From Clusia tigrina (taxonomy: Eukaryota; Arthropoda; Insecta; Diptera; Clusiidae), in the NCBI GenBank assembly GCA_920105625.2, contig OV050031.1, positions 216,308,194 through 216,372,193 on the forward strand: DNA of 64,000 bases. The letters are read 5' to 3'. The position numbers were made by a program, and so were the translations under genes. Positions 1 through 11,299 of the stretch are shown one piece after another. The notes under the pieces were generated by a model. It ran no database searches, was not told where the DNA came from, and saw only the letters and a program-made list of their open reading frames with translations. Numbering within the stretch: the first letter of the stretch is position 1; every line of letters starts with the position of its first letter.

Positions 1-520
1 GAGAGGAAGATACAATCCGAGAGGAAGACACTACCCGAAAAGAAAGTACTAACCGAGAGGAAGACACTACCCGGGAGGAAGAAACTAACTGAGAGGAAGA
101 CAATACGCGAGAAGAAGGCACTACCTGAGAGGAAGACACTACCTGAGAGGAAGATACAATCCGAGAGGAAGACACTACCCGAAAAGAAAGTACTAACCGA
201 GAGGAAGACACTACCCGGGAGGAAGGCACTAACCGAGAGGAAGACAATACCCGAAAAGAACGTACTAACCGAGAGGAAGACACTACCCGGAAGGCACTAA
301 CCGAGAGGAAGACAATACCCGAGAAGAAGGCACTACCTGAGAGAAAGACACTACCCAACAGAAAGACACTAATCAAGAGGAAGGCACTAACCAAGAGGAA
401 GACACTAACCGAGAGGAAAACACTAACCGAGGAAGGCACTACCCGAGAGGAAGACACTAACCGAGAGGACGACACTATCCGAGCGGAAGAAACTACGTGA
501 GAGGAAAACACCCCTTCATA
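1..520. repeat. 18-bp tandem array at the left edge
   Basis: About 28 imperfect copies of an 18-bp purine-rich unit (GAGAGGAAGACACTACCC and variants) run from the window edge to about 520. A higher-order copy is visible: the first block recurs with the same variant order about 147 bp later. Because 18 is a multiple of 3, plus-strand frame 1 stays open from base 1 to a TAA at 298-300 and reads as an ERKTLP-type hexapeptide repeat. After an indel near 285 the frame is lost. The array continues off the window, so its true length and any coding use cannot be judged. It is most simply a minisatellite. Confidence 0.9.
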
Positions 521-599
521 CGAGTCGTTGCTTGTGGAATGTATGTTTGCAGAAACAGAATAAAAGAAAAAATAGTGAAATCTACTCCCTGTACATATT

Positions 600-1500
600 G
601 GTGGATGGTATAGTCCACAAGGTGCAAATCTGAAACACATCGAGTGAATGGAAGTCATTCCTATCATCTAAGACGGTCTCAGCAAAACTCTTGCCAGGTT
701 GCAGAGGGTTGTACATAGATAGCCAGGCTTCGATTAAAGCTTTAACTTCATGTTACGTGTCATCCAGAAATATTCTTCAATGTATGGTGGGGGTGGCAAC
801 AGACCGGAGGTTGTGCATCAACTGGGTGCCAAGGCACACGAACATAGAATGAAACGAGAGCGCGGACGACATTACAAAAAGCGGTATCCTGCTACCGAAT
901 GAGGAAGTAAGCAACTCACTGATGCCTCTACAGACGATTAGTAACCCTTTTGAATATTGTATTATGAGGAAAGCAGAATCAAGGTTGAATGTCTCCACAT
1001 GCAAAATCGCAAGGCTCATGTATAAATCGTACGGTACTCAGCGAACAAAATCTATACTGCCACTACCGAAACATGATTGCAGAATGTCACTGTCTAATGG
1101 CGGTACTCGATAAGAGGATGGGACTTACGAATAACGGCGATTGTAGGAAATATGCCGGGTACAAGGGAAACTTTGGAGCATCTCCTGTGTCTATGCCCAG
1201 CAATCTCAAAATCGCGCCAGGCACACCTGGGAGTCCCCTGGTTTGGAAGACGAGGTCTCAGCGGAAGGGATGAGCTCGCTTTTATAGTTCCCTAAGGGCG
1301 TCTATTTTTTCACAGCTCCATATTACGACTCTTAAATGGATATCTTCTGGCATTGCATTGGAAGAAGTGGGAAGGGGTGAAGAGCCGTCGATTGACGGGG
1401 GTCTGCCAGAACTCAGGCATTGATTTCCATTGTACTCATCCCAACGGTACTTGCAGGTCTATGTGTGGCCATCACGGCCAGTCAGGGTAACCTAACCTGT
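600..1500 (+). mobile_element. Degenerate LINE 3' end (RNase H and C-terminal domain)
   Basis: Plus-strand translation around 805-900 reads INWVPRHTNIE, a stop, then NESADDITKSG. This matches the end of the RNase H domain of I/R1-type LINEs (the WVPGHxxIEGNExADELA motif). It is followed by the usual post-RNase H region (ARLMYKSYGTQRTKSIL). The 3' tail at about 1451-1500 (GGTCTATGTGTGGCCATCAC, ending CTAACCT) is shared with copies near 35278, 51205 and 62870. Stops and frameshifts make it a pseudogene. Confidence 0.75.
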
Positions 1501-1789
1501 CCTCATCTTGCAGAGGATAAGGATAAACGAACTTCATGTTTAAGGATCAAGTGATAAAGAGCGTTGGTTCTTCGAAGCTCTCGAACATTTGAACATTTTT
1601 CATTCATCTCCAACTATACCCAGAGGACCTCTAGGTCGTACAGACTGTACTAAGGAGGTTGTATTCTTTTGCTAAATAGTTGCACAGATGGAATAGAGAT
1701 GGAATGTAAGCTGTGGTAGTCGGAACTAGTCGAGGAAAACATGATCGGATATATCTCCGACAAACAATATAAATTATTTTTTTCGGCAA

Positions 1790-2040
1790 GTGTGGAATGC
1801 CACAACTCCTCTACCATGATGAACTTATGACCCTAAATAATTAGTGTATGCTTCTTGGGAAATACTCGTTGACGTTTATCTTCCATCTCGGAAACATTTC
1901 CAGCAAAGAAAATAAATAAAGGCATACAAGCAAGTATGAAATTGCCACAACTCCTCTACCATAATGAGCTTATGACCCTATATTAATAGAGTCTGCTCTT
2001 TGGGAAAGACCCTTTAAACTTCACCTTCCATCTTCATCTC
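1790..2040. repeat. Two-copy direct repeat (~145 bp apart)
   Basis: The segment beginning CCACAACTCCTCTACCAT near 1800 recurs near 1946 with about 80 percent identity. Both copies run through TTATGACCCTA to CTTCCATCT...CTCGG. No coding potential is seen. The sequence from 1501 to 2430 is otherwise unremarkable. Confidence 0.8.
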
Positions 2041-2439
2041 GGATATTCATCGCGATTATCAAATATCTGAACTAATTCTTCCCATCATTAGCGGTCGTTT
2101 TTTTCTTTGGCTTTCATTTCGCATTCCAACGCCGCCGGTAGCTTCTGCCCACCTTTTAACTTAATGGCTCTTTAGTAGAAACGATGAATTTAACCCGGAT
2201 GCTAATTATAAATTCGTAATCGCGTCATTGATGGCGCCTCAGACGTCTTGATCGTAAATTGAGCTGCTTCTAAACGGAATTCTGGCTCTTCTTGAATAAT
2301 TTATTTGTTTAGTAATCCCTCGCAACCGCTTCTCGACTTTCGCTCGAAAAATGTTGGTCATCGCCGACGAAAACAACAGTGGCGAGCACAGCAAATGACA
2401 CAAATTCGAATTTCAGACTTATTAATAAATAAATATTTG

Positions 2440-2445
2440 TTTATT
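2440..2445 (-). terminator. Poly(A) signal AATAAA of the secreted repeat-protein gene
   Basis: Canonical AATAAA on the minus strand, about 63 nt past the TGA stop (2508-2510), giving a short 3' UTR. Its spacing to the stop supports the gene model. Confidence 0.7.
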
Positions 2446-2507
2446 TCACATAAATTATATCACAATACACATAATCGAGGGCCAGGTCGGTCCTCTGCTC
2501 TAAACTA

Positions 2508-3437
2508 TCAACCGTAGATATTCTTTTTGCTATCTCCCGGATTCACGCTATACAAATCGTAGTCGAACTGGTCCCACTCCTCGGCATCCGGACGCGGCTT
2601 AGTGCTTCCCTTCTTCAGTTTCCGCTGATTCTTGAGCTCCTGCTGCACATCCACCGGCTCCAGGCTCTGTCGTATGAGGCGCTCATCCGCAGAGAGGGGC
2701 TGCGGGGCGCGCACAGGAGTGCTTTGCAGGAATTGCGCCTCGTCCATGTTATATTCCGAATTTTCCACCCGCTCGGGATCGTAGAATGTCTGGAAATCCT
2801 GATACGGCATGGAAGCGGCCGGATTCTGATCGTAATAGTCGGGCATAATCATTTCGTAGTTGTCGTTATGCTCCATGGGCTGATCTTCGGAGGCGGCTGC
2901 CAGCAGGGGATCGAGTTTGTACGATTTGGCGTAAACGTCTGTGTGCACTGCGGGAATATCCTCGGAGGCGGCGGCCAGCAATGAATCGAGTTTGTATGAC
3001 TTGGCGTATATGTCATGATGCTTCACGTATGATGATGTGTGTGCGGAGGCCGCTGCCATCAGAGGATCGAGTTTGTACGATTTGGCGTAACCATCTGTGA
3101 GCACTGCGGGAATATCCTCGGAAGCGGCGGCCAGCAGTGAATCAAGTTTGTATGACTTGGCGTATATGTCATGATGCTTCACGTATGATGATGTGTGTGC
3201 GGAGGCCGCTGCCATCAGAGGATCGAGTTTGTACGCCTTCGCATATCGGTCCGATTCCGCGTATAAAGGCTGCGAAAGGGTGTTGAGAGCGCCAATCGCT
3301 GTTAACACCAAAATGCAGAGCTATGGAGCGGAGAGTTCAAAGAGTTAAGCAAGTCATTGACTGCACAGCGTTGCCAGATGTATGCAGAAATAGTAGGTGT
3401 GTATAATTACCATTCTCGAAAGTTGGAAAGTGTCCAT
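2508..3437 (-). CDS. Secreted protein with five YAKSYKLD repeats (two exons)
   Basis: Function not recognised. I read complement(join(2508..3320,3411..3437)), 279 residues. The start at 3435-3437 is the first AUG of the inferred transcript; no ATG lies between it and the likely start site near 3609. Exon 1 encodes MDTFQLSRM, then a 90-nt intron (donor GTAATT, acceptor CATAG). Exon 2 continues in frame with LCILVLTAIGALNTL, so the splice rebuilds a typical signal peptide ending at LYA (about residue 30). From residue 35 come five copies of YAK[SA]YKLD[PS]L[ML]AAAS, spaced alternately 27 and 25 residues, a 52-residue (156-bp) super-repeat. An acidic Tyr/Asp/Pro/Met-rich middle follows, then a charged C-terminus (about 215-279) with a basic KNQRKLKKGSTKPRP stretch. 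There are no cysteines after the signal peptide, no dibasic-amide neuropeptide layout and no membrane segment. Possible roles are matrix, cuticle, salivary or reproductive secretion; none can be chosen from sequence. Confidence 0.82.
3321..3410 (-). other. Intron of the secreted repeat-protein gene
   Basis: A 90-nt intron on the minus strand, from GTAATT at 3410 to CATAG at 3321. Removing it joins two segments in frame across the signal peptide. Size and site sequences fit short fly introns. Confidence 0.75.
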
Positions 3438-3606
3438 TTGAATTGTTCCTGAATTGTTGCTGCTGCTGCGTCCTGCTCTAAACTTTCTATAGACGATAAC
3501 TTCACTTGTGTTCTTATCTCTTCGTTGCGTTCTTTTTAATTCGAGCACGTCGTCTCGAGTGTCTGCGCTTATGTTGTTTAGCCCGTCAGAACTTTGTAGC
3601 GTCTAA

Positions 3607-3638
3607 CTTGATACGACGACGTGCTTTATCTTTTTATC
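3607..3638 (-). promoter_or_regulatory. Candidate core promoter of the secreted repeat-protein gene
   Basis: On the minus strand a TATA-like GATAAAAAGATAAAG (3624-3638) lies about 25-28 nt upstream of TATCAAGT (near 3609), a loose initiator. This would give a 5' UTR of about 170 nt without any upstream ATG. The box is not a perfect TATAAA, so this is an inference from spacing. Confidence 0.35.
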
Positions 3639-3639
3639 A

Positions 3640-4840
3640 AAGTTCTCCGAACCAGCGAAAGGCAGAATAACAAAATTCACACACGACTTGCAGAGGAGCA
3701 GAAGAAATGTGTGAAATAAACGTTGGAGCAAAGCAAACAGAAAACACACAAAGACCAAAAGCGGGCTAATCCGGTTGCAGAGCAGAAATTTGTGTGTGTT
3801 TATTTATTTACTTATGTGTGCCTGCCTTTCGAGGCATGGTTAGTGCGCACCAAAATTTTCCCAAATCAAACGATACGCGTCGCACGTCAGCCTGAACTGA
3901 CGCACGCCACCCCGCGTGTATGTGCAGTGAACTCCGCGGCGGTGCGTATTGCGCAGGCGCCCAGTTCAAAATTGTCAAAATTATTTGTTGAATATTTATA
4001 CTCCCCATTAAACTGGCAAACCTGTTCGAGGAGTTCATTGCGGCTGTATTTGAATTTTTATGGTCCAAGTATCTCTGTTTAAGTTATTTGTTTACCTGTT
4101 TCCTCCACTCGCTCGGCATCGGTACATCATTTCCATTCGCTTCGTTGCGATATTTGTGTTACGCTCTGACACACATTCGCAGTGCATGATTCATCTGCTG
4201 CCAGTGCAATCATTCATGAGGCTTTTGTGTGCGATCCTTTGTGGGCAAATTGATACATAACTCGTGCAATAAAATCTCTGATCGAGTGCGATATAACCGG
4301 TAATTTTGCGGTCTGCGAATGAGTGCGAGGCACTATTGCCACAGATTTTGATTGACAGCCAAGTTACTAAAAGCAGGTACTAAAAACTGGTACTAAAAGC
4401 AACCTCGTAAATCTTTTACCCTCAAGTGACTCCAAGGGGAAAAACAAAACCGAAATGTTGACATCCAAAATTTTGATAAAGTTTGTACCGAGAACGTTAC
4501 TGTTGGTTAATCAACCAAAGCTCGGAGACTGAGGAACATTTTCTTACTTGATTACGTATAAAGAATCACTGAGATTGGATAAGAAAGAGATTAGGAAATC
4601 CCACACAGACTAAGGGAAGATATGCAGCGAAAACTTAGAGGGGTCTATTACGAGTAATTAGGTAAATATTTTAGCCTTGCGTAATATCCGGTTTTCTTAA
4701 AAAATACCTTATAAGTAGTACACATCTACACCACACCCCTTAGAGACATCCAGATTATTATCAATAAGCCTATAAAGTAATTTGTCCTAAGTGTCCCAAT
4801 ACTAAGTGCTCACTAAGTGGCTCCAATTTAAATCAGTCAC
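3640..4840. other. Upstream intergenic region, no gene seen
   Basis: Mostly unique sequence upstream of the divergent side of the secreted-protein gene. Open frames here are short, overlap on both strands and carry no recognisable motif. There is no array and no transposon signature. Confidence 0.5.
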
Positions 4841-4842
4841 TG

Positions 4843-5210
4843 AGGATTGGCGGCATTATTCCATATCAAAGCGAACCTACTTCAACTGAAATGAGATCTT
4901 GTAGACTTCTAAGGATCCTCTAGTGAGAGCGGCCTCGACCTAAATTACACATCAGGTTAATATAACATTTATACAGAAAACTAGTAGAGAGTATAGTAAG
5001 AATACTAAGGACCCAGATTCCTCATTTTCTAGGATTGGCGGCGTTCCATGTCAAAGGGAGCCTATCTCAACTGATGTGAGTTTAGACTTCATGTGATCTT
5101 CTAGTGGGGTAGGCTTGGACCTCAATTACATATCAGGCTAATATAACATTTCTACTGAAAACGAGTAAAGAGTATAGTAAGAATACTAAGGAGCCAGACA
5201 CCTCATTACC
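4843..5210. repeat. Tandem duplication, ~185-bp unit, two copies
   Basis: GATTGGCGGCATTATTCCAT at 4846 recurs as GATTGGCGGCGTTCCATGTC at 5033. The copies stay alignable through AGAGTATAGTAAGAATACTA to CCTCATT. Divergence is about 15 percent with small indels. No coding potential. Confidence 0.85.
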
Positions 5211-5316
5211 TTGCCTCCTTAAATCTTTAGGAATCTTAGTTGACAACTTAAGAACATCATTAATCCATATATATCAACGCCAACCCATAATGAGCACTCT
5301 AACGATAATTCAGTGG

Positions 5317-5380
5317 ATATAGGTTAGGTTAGGTTAACGTGGCAGCCGGTTCCAAGGACCAGCTCACTCAGACAGAATGA
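5317..5380 (-). mobile_element. LINE 3' tail fragment (family A)
   Basis: AGGTTAACGTGGCAGCCGG followed by GGACCAGCTCACTCAGAC is the reverse complement of the 3' end shared with 20180-20260, 60210-60290 and 62455-62540. Only about 60 bp remain. The adjoining sequence (GAATGAATGGGTTGGAGCCT) recurs near 5619, so this tail abuts another local duplication. The rest of 5380-6300 shows no gene. Confidence 0.7.
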
Positions 5381-6309
5381 ATGGGTTGGAGCCTTCTTGA
5401 GCTAATTCATTCGCAGTCTCCTCATAGAGCCTTAAACCCCGATTCAATATCTGATTAAGTTGTCTCGAATACTCGTTAAGATTATTGCCTGAACAAAATT
5501 CGTATCGCCACCTTACAACCTTCTCCGAAGTTCCAGAAGAATCTGTGTAGCTTCATTATGTTCTTCTGTATATCAGTATTTATCATATTACTCGAAATTG
5601 GTGTACCAGGTTTTGACCCAATGAATGGGTTCGTGCCTTTTCATTCTAATTCAACCGCAGGCTGCTTCCATTTAATGTTCCTAGAACCTTGAGCACAGAT
5701 TGAACTTGAACTGAGTTGTGAAATCGTAGCTTCCTTATTGCTTCTTTGTATTCTCTGGCGCACTGGAAACTATGGAAGAGGATGCGTCATTTGGTGCCTA
5801 GTTTAATCAGCTGATAACTACTTCGTAGACACGGGCCATGTTTGTATCCTTTGTGGTGCTTGAAAATCACAGAAGGAACGGGAGCTGCTCACACTAATTA
5901 TTACCTACATTACCTAGATACCTCGGAAAGGTTTCTAACTCCACATAAGTATTTGTTGCAAGATTCCTACGAGTTGCCAGAAAGTATTCGTTAGGTTAGG
6001 TTAGGCTGGGAAATGGTATCATCTGAGCAGATGTTTAGTTATTGGGTTCTATTAAGAATCATTTTCAAGGTTTGTTGAGTCTAAAAACTGGCGTATGTTT
6101 TCTACTTTTGTCAGTCTCCTTTTAGTTTCGCTACCTTTGTCGGTGTCCTCTTAATCAAGATATAGTCATGAGGTCTTGAATTGGTGTCACACTTTGGGAC
6201 TAATCTTTCCTTTATACTGATGTGCAAATACCCGTCAAGGAAAACAAGTTATTGAATTTCCCCAGTAGCCTGCTTTTCATGACCAGTGCCACTCCATAAT
6301 ATATTTCCT

Positions 6310-7095
6310 TACAGTGTGGCAGAGAGGGAAACGGCAACAGAAACAAAATCCAGTACATTTCCAACAGAAAATAGCAAAATTTAAGGAGAGGAAATGAGCG
6401 TTTGGCGACAGAACAGAATCAACTCAGGATGAGTTCTAAGGTTCAGAGTGGTATAAAGCAGAAACGGCAACGGAAACAGAAACAGAATCCAGTACATTTG
6501 CAACAGAAACTACAAAGTTTAATTGAGAATAAATGAACTCTGGTGACAGAACAGAAAGAACTCAGGACGAGTTCTAAGGTGTGGAGTGAAATAAAGCCGA
6601 AGCGGCAACAGAAACAGGAACAGAATCCAGTACATTTGCAACAGAAACTACAAAGTTTAATGAGAGTAAATGAACGTTTGGCGACAGACCACAAACAAGT
6701 CACGATGAGTTCTAAGGTGCAGAGTGACATAAAGCAGAAACGGCGACAGAAACAGAATCCAGTACATTTGCAACAGAAACTACAAAATAGAAGAAGATGA
6801 AATAAGCATTTGGTGACAGAACAGCAACAACTCACAATGAGTTCTAAGGTGCAGAATGACAGAGTGATAAACGGCAATAGAAACAGAATCCAGTACATTT
6901 GCAACAGAAACTGCAACTTTTAACGACAGAAAATGAAACAGAAATGACAGCAGAGAAGCTCATCATGAGTTATTTCTGTTCTGTCAGCAAATGCTCATTT
7001 TCTCTCCTTATATTTTATAGTTTCTGTTGCAAATGTACTGGATGATTCTGTTTCTGTTGCTGTATCTCACTCTGTCACTCTGCACCTTTGGTCGG
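6310..7095. repeat. 131-139-bp tandem array with a terminal inverted copy
   Basis: Five direct copies start at CCAGTACATTT (6350, 6489, 6627, 6759, 6890). Each contains GGCAACAGAAACAGAATCCA and a stretch around GATGAGTTCTAAGGTGCAGA. A sixth, reversed copy lies at about 6955-7095 (TTTCTGTTGCAAATGTACTGG and CACTCTGCACC). The array therefore ends in a potential large hairpin. Open frames of 85-157 codons on both strands result from the repetition and look non-genic. Confidence 0.88.
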
Positions 7096-8040
7096 GCAAA
7101 GAACCTTTGGTGCGCTAAGTAGAGTGTTCTCTCTCGAGTCATGGACTCGTGATTCCTCTTCCTACAATTCTTTCTTTTGTCGGAATTCTTCTTTTTATAT
7201 TTATTTCTTGCCTCATGATTCTTCTTTCTAGAATTTGTTCTCTTCTAATTGCCACTCTTACCCATTCTTCAACTGCGACTCTTACTCATTACCCCAAAAG
7301 CCTTCTCCACTAATTGTGATTAATTCTCGAAATAAATAAAGGAAATTTGCATTGTCTCGCCAAAAATACGTAGGAATTCCGCGATTCGACCGGTTCTTCG
7401 AATATTGCTATATCATATTTTTTAATAATAGACACAAAGCAGCTTCTGCAAAAGTCTGAACCCAAATATTCTCCAAATAGCAGCCAGAGTGGGTTAAGGT
7501 GCAGGCATCGGCGAAGCGTGTCCAATGAACGCCGCCGAAATCACTGCGAACCAAGTGTGGATATAAATAATCATGGCTAATTAACTGCTTGCAACCCAGA
7601 ACATAATAACAAAAGCCAAATATTAAACAACAACAAATTTAAGTGGCTAATAAAATTGTTTAAGTTTAATTAACAAACAATTTTATTACACCTCACAATA
7701 AAACAAAAAAGCATCGAAGCAACAATCTCGCAAATAAAAGCAGAAAACCAAAACGGCAACAATTCAAAGAGAGCGAAAGTTCGCGTCTCGCAGCAACAAC
7801 AACAACGCGAATAATTGGGATTTTCCCTGCAGGAGAGTGTTGTTAACCTGTTCCGAGCGGCAAAACAAAGAAAACAAACAAACAAACAAACACACAGAAA
7901 AAGGCAAGCAAATTGGACTGAAACAGGGGCAAAAAACAGAAAAAGGAATTCCCGAATAAACAAACAAAGTACTTAAAACGACAGAGACGCGAATTTGTGC
8001 GAGGGCATTCAAATCCTGCCGCCTTCGCGAGGGAGCGGAT
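7096..8040. other. Unique AT-rich intergenic DNA
   Basis: No gene or element recognised. The right part holds CAA- and AAAC-type simple repeats. Confidence 0.5.
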
Positions 8041-8041
8041 G

Positions 8042-8150
8042 ATCACGGTCGGAGGAGGGACGCTCGCAGTCGCAGAACGGGCGCTCACGGTTGGAGGAGG
8101 GGCGCTCACAGTCGGAGAACGGGCGCTCACGGTCGGAGGAGGGAAGCAAA
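8042..8150. repeat. Short GC-rich ~24-bp/48-bp repeat
   Basis: CGGTCGGAGGAGGGACGCTC-type and CAGTCGGAGAACGGGCGCTC-type units alternate about four times and end at GGAGGAGGGAAG. Both strands are open (plus-strand Leu-Thr-Val-Gly-Gly-Gly-like), as expected of a repeat divisible by 3. Codon use gives no support for a gene. Confidence 0.7.
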
Positions 8151-8635
8151 GCAATCAAACGCATTTTTTATTTCTTTATTCGCATATTTTTTTATTGTTC
8201 GAGGTTTGGTTTTTTATTCGCTATAAAAACACGCCAAATCTGCTTTTGTTAGAAGCCGAAATGTTTGTGGCAGTTTTCGCGAATTATTGCAAACTTTTCT
8301 TTTTTTCTCTGTTGGTCTTTTCGTTGCTTCACTTCTTTTTTATTCTTTCACTTATGACAGTTGATTATTTTTGTTCTTTTCTGGCATTGTTTTGAAAATT
8401 ATTTTTCCTTTTTTACGAAATTTTTGATATTATTTTTGTCCTGAATAATTGAGACATCAAAGACATGCTTTTCATACTCGCAGGAATATGTTCGCGAGGA
8501 ATAATTTCGGAAGTTTGAAAAATAATTACAAATTTGTAAGTTAAAGTTCAACAAGCCAAGAATATTTACTGTCGGTCCTACAGACTCGTTGTACGTTGCC
8601 GTCAATCGAGTTGTATGTTGCTCGGGATAGAGTCA

Positions 8636-11290
8636 TCACTCTAACTCTCTATCTCCCCTCTTAATTCTTCTGCCCATCCCTCTCCACATCTTTCTACCCA
8701 ACCCTCTCTACAACCGTCACCCCATCCCACTCCCCGTCCCACTCCCCGTCCCTCACCCCCTCCCTCTCCCCATCCCTATCCCCCTCCCTCTGCCCGTCCC
8801 TCTCCCCCTCACTACATCCGTAACCCCATCCCTCTCCCCATCATTATCCAAATCCTCCTCTTAATCCATCTTTCGAACCCTCTCCCCACTCTTCTCCACA
8901 TCCCACTCTGCCACCATCTTTATCTCACCCTCTCTCTCTACTAATTTCACACTTCCTCTCACTCTCATTCTCTTTATTCATTCTGTCCATATGTCTCTCA
9001 CTCTTTCATTCCATTCCCCTCTCTCTGTCACTCAACCCTCCCCTCACCCAACCTCCACCTCACCCAACCTCCCCCTCACTTAACCACCCTCTCTCGTTCT
9101 CACTCTATTCTTTCTCTCACTTCCTCTGCCTTCCTCTAACTTCCTGTCACTTCGCTGCTCCTTCTATTTTCTTTCTCTATGTATCTGTGTCTATCTTTTG
9201 CAACCTCCCTCTCTCTCAACTTTCTTCTCTCCAAACCTTTTTCTTTCTCAACCTCCCTCTCACTCAATATCTCACTCTCTTCATCTCTCTTTTTCTATCC
9301 TGCCCCCTCTCTGAATCAACTTCCCTCTCACTCAACCTCTCACTCAACCTCCCCCTCACTTAACCTCAATTTCTCCCTCTCTCTATTGCCACTCGTTCTC
9401 CCTTCCTCTACCTTCTTCTCCCTTCCTCTCACTTCTTCACACTCCGCCGCTCCTCCTATTTTATTTCTCTGTCTATCTTTTCCAACCTCCCTCTCTCTCA
9501 ACTTCCTTCTCTCTAAACCTTTTTCTTTCTCAACCTCCCTCTCACTCATTATCTCATTCTCTTTATCTCTCTTTTTCGATCTCTTCTTTCTCCAGCAAAA
9601 TCTTTCTTTATTTCTCGACCACTCTCATACACTGCATCTCCCAATTTCTAGGTCTGTTTCTGCCTATCTCCCATCTTCCTACCTTATTTTCTCTCTTATT
9701 CGCTTTCTCTCTCTTCCTTTCCCCCACTCTCTCTCATGCCCCCTCTCTCTCAACCACCATCTCTCCTTCCCTCTCTCTCTCTCTCACTAGTCCTCTATCT
9801 TACCCTCCCTCCTTCGCCCTACACTCACTGTTCGTCTTTCTTACACTCCCTCTTTCTGCCTTCCTCGCTATTCCTCAGTCTTAATCTCCCTTCCTCTCCT
9901 TTCCGCCCTGATCCTCTCTCTTCCTGTCTCTGCCATTCATTCCACCGTTTCTTCTACCTTATTTATCTGTCTATCTGTCTCTATTAGCTCTCTGCCTCCC
10001 TCTTTATATTTTCAACCTCCCTCTATCTCAAACTTCCTCTCTCTTAACTTGCGTCTCTCTCATTATTTTGCAACTTACTCTCTGTTTCTTTTTCTCTGTC
10101 TTTTTCTCCAACACTTTCTCCCTCTATTTCTCTTCTTTGTTGTTTCTCTTTATATCCCGATTTCTCTATCTCTTTCGCCACCTATATGTCTGCAAATCTC
10201 TCCCCACTTATTTACTTTCTATCTCTCAAACTCTTTTTCTCACTCTCCCTCTAATTTTATTTTCCCCCAGATTCTACCTCTCGTCCTCGCTCTATTATTC
10301 TCTTACTGTTCATCTTGATTACCATATCTCTCTGTCCATCACGTTGCATGTGCCTACGACAATCTTTCCTTCTCTCACTCTCTCTTTCTTCGTATTTATA
10401 TCTTTTTCTATCTATTCCTCATGTTTATTTCTATTCTTTCTCTCACTCTCCCTCTTTCCCTTTACTTCTGTTTCTCCCTAGTTTTCCTTCTCGTTCACCC
10501 TCTATTCTATCATATCACCCTATCTCTCTGCCCATCACGCTGCCTGTCTCTGCTTTAATCTTTAATTTTCTCTTTCTCTCTCTCTCTCTTCATCTCTCTA
10601 TCTTTTTCTACCTACTACCATTACCTACCTATCTGTACCTCTATATCTGCTTTTCTCTCTCTCTGTTTTTTCCACTTTTCTCTAACATTTTCTCTCTTCC
10701 CCTCTCTATCTGTACCTCTATATCTGCTTCTCTCTCTGTTTTTTCCACTTTTCTCTAACATTTTCTCTCTTCCCCTCTCTATTTCTCCCTCTTTCTACGC
10801 ATTTATCCTTTTGTCTCTATTTTCTAAACACTCTTTCTTCACTATTTCTCGCTTTCTTTCTCTACTTCTGTCCCCTTCCCTTTTTCACCCACTTTCTCTT
10901 TTTTCTCTCTCTCTCTCTCTATCTCTATCTCTCTGCCTAAATTTCCGTTTCTGTCCCAGTCTCTTTTCGCCCTATCTCTCTCTTTCTCTCTCTCTCTACG
11001 CACCTCTCTCTCTCCCTCTCTCAGTTTCTCCCACTCTCTCTTACACTCTCACTCTGCCTCTATTTCTCACTTTTTCTCTATCTCACTATTTCTCTCCCTT
11101 TCTCTCTCTCTCTCTGCACACTTCTCTCTCTCTCTCTACACACCTCTCTCTCTCTCTCTCTCAGTTTCTCTCTCTCTCTCAGTTTCTCTATCTCTCTCTC
11201 TACATCTCTCTCTCTCTTTCAGTATCTCTCTCTATCTCTCTACATCTCTCTCTCTCTTTCAGTATCTCTCTCTATCTCTCTCTATCCATT
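8636..11290. repeat. 2.65-kb polypyrimidine (C/T) tract
   Basis: Almost pure C and T on the plus strand, with isolated A and very few G. It begins in CTCTATCTCCCCTC near 8645 and ends at CTCTCTCTATCCATTTG near 11290. It includes long CT runs (10900-11280) and direct duplications inside it: about 9190 against about 9470, and about 10627 against about 10702. The minus strand is GA-rich, so it offers many GAGAG sites. The Ser/Leu-rich open frames are compositional artefacts. Confidence 0.95.
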
Positions 11291-11299
11291 TGTGACCAG

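Noticed and set aside
6443..6916. 157-codon Cys/Phe/Leu-rich minus-strand frame
   Set aside because: Arises from the 131-139-bp array; copies differ by frame-changing lengths and the opposite strand is open too.
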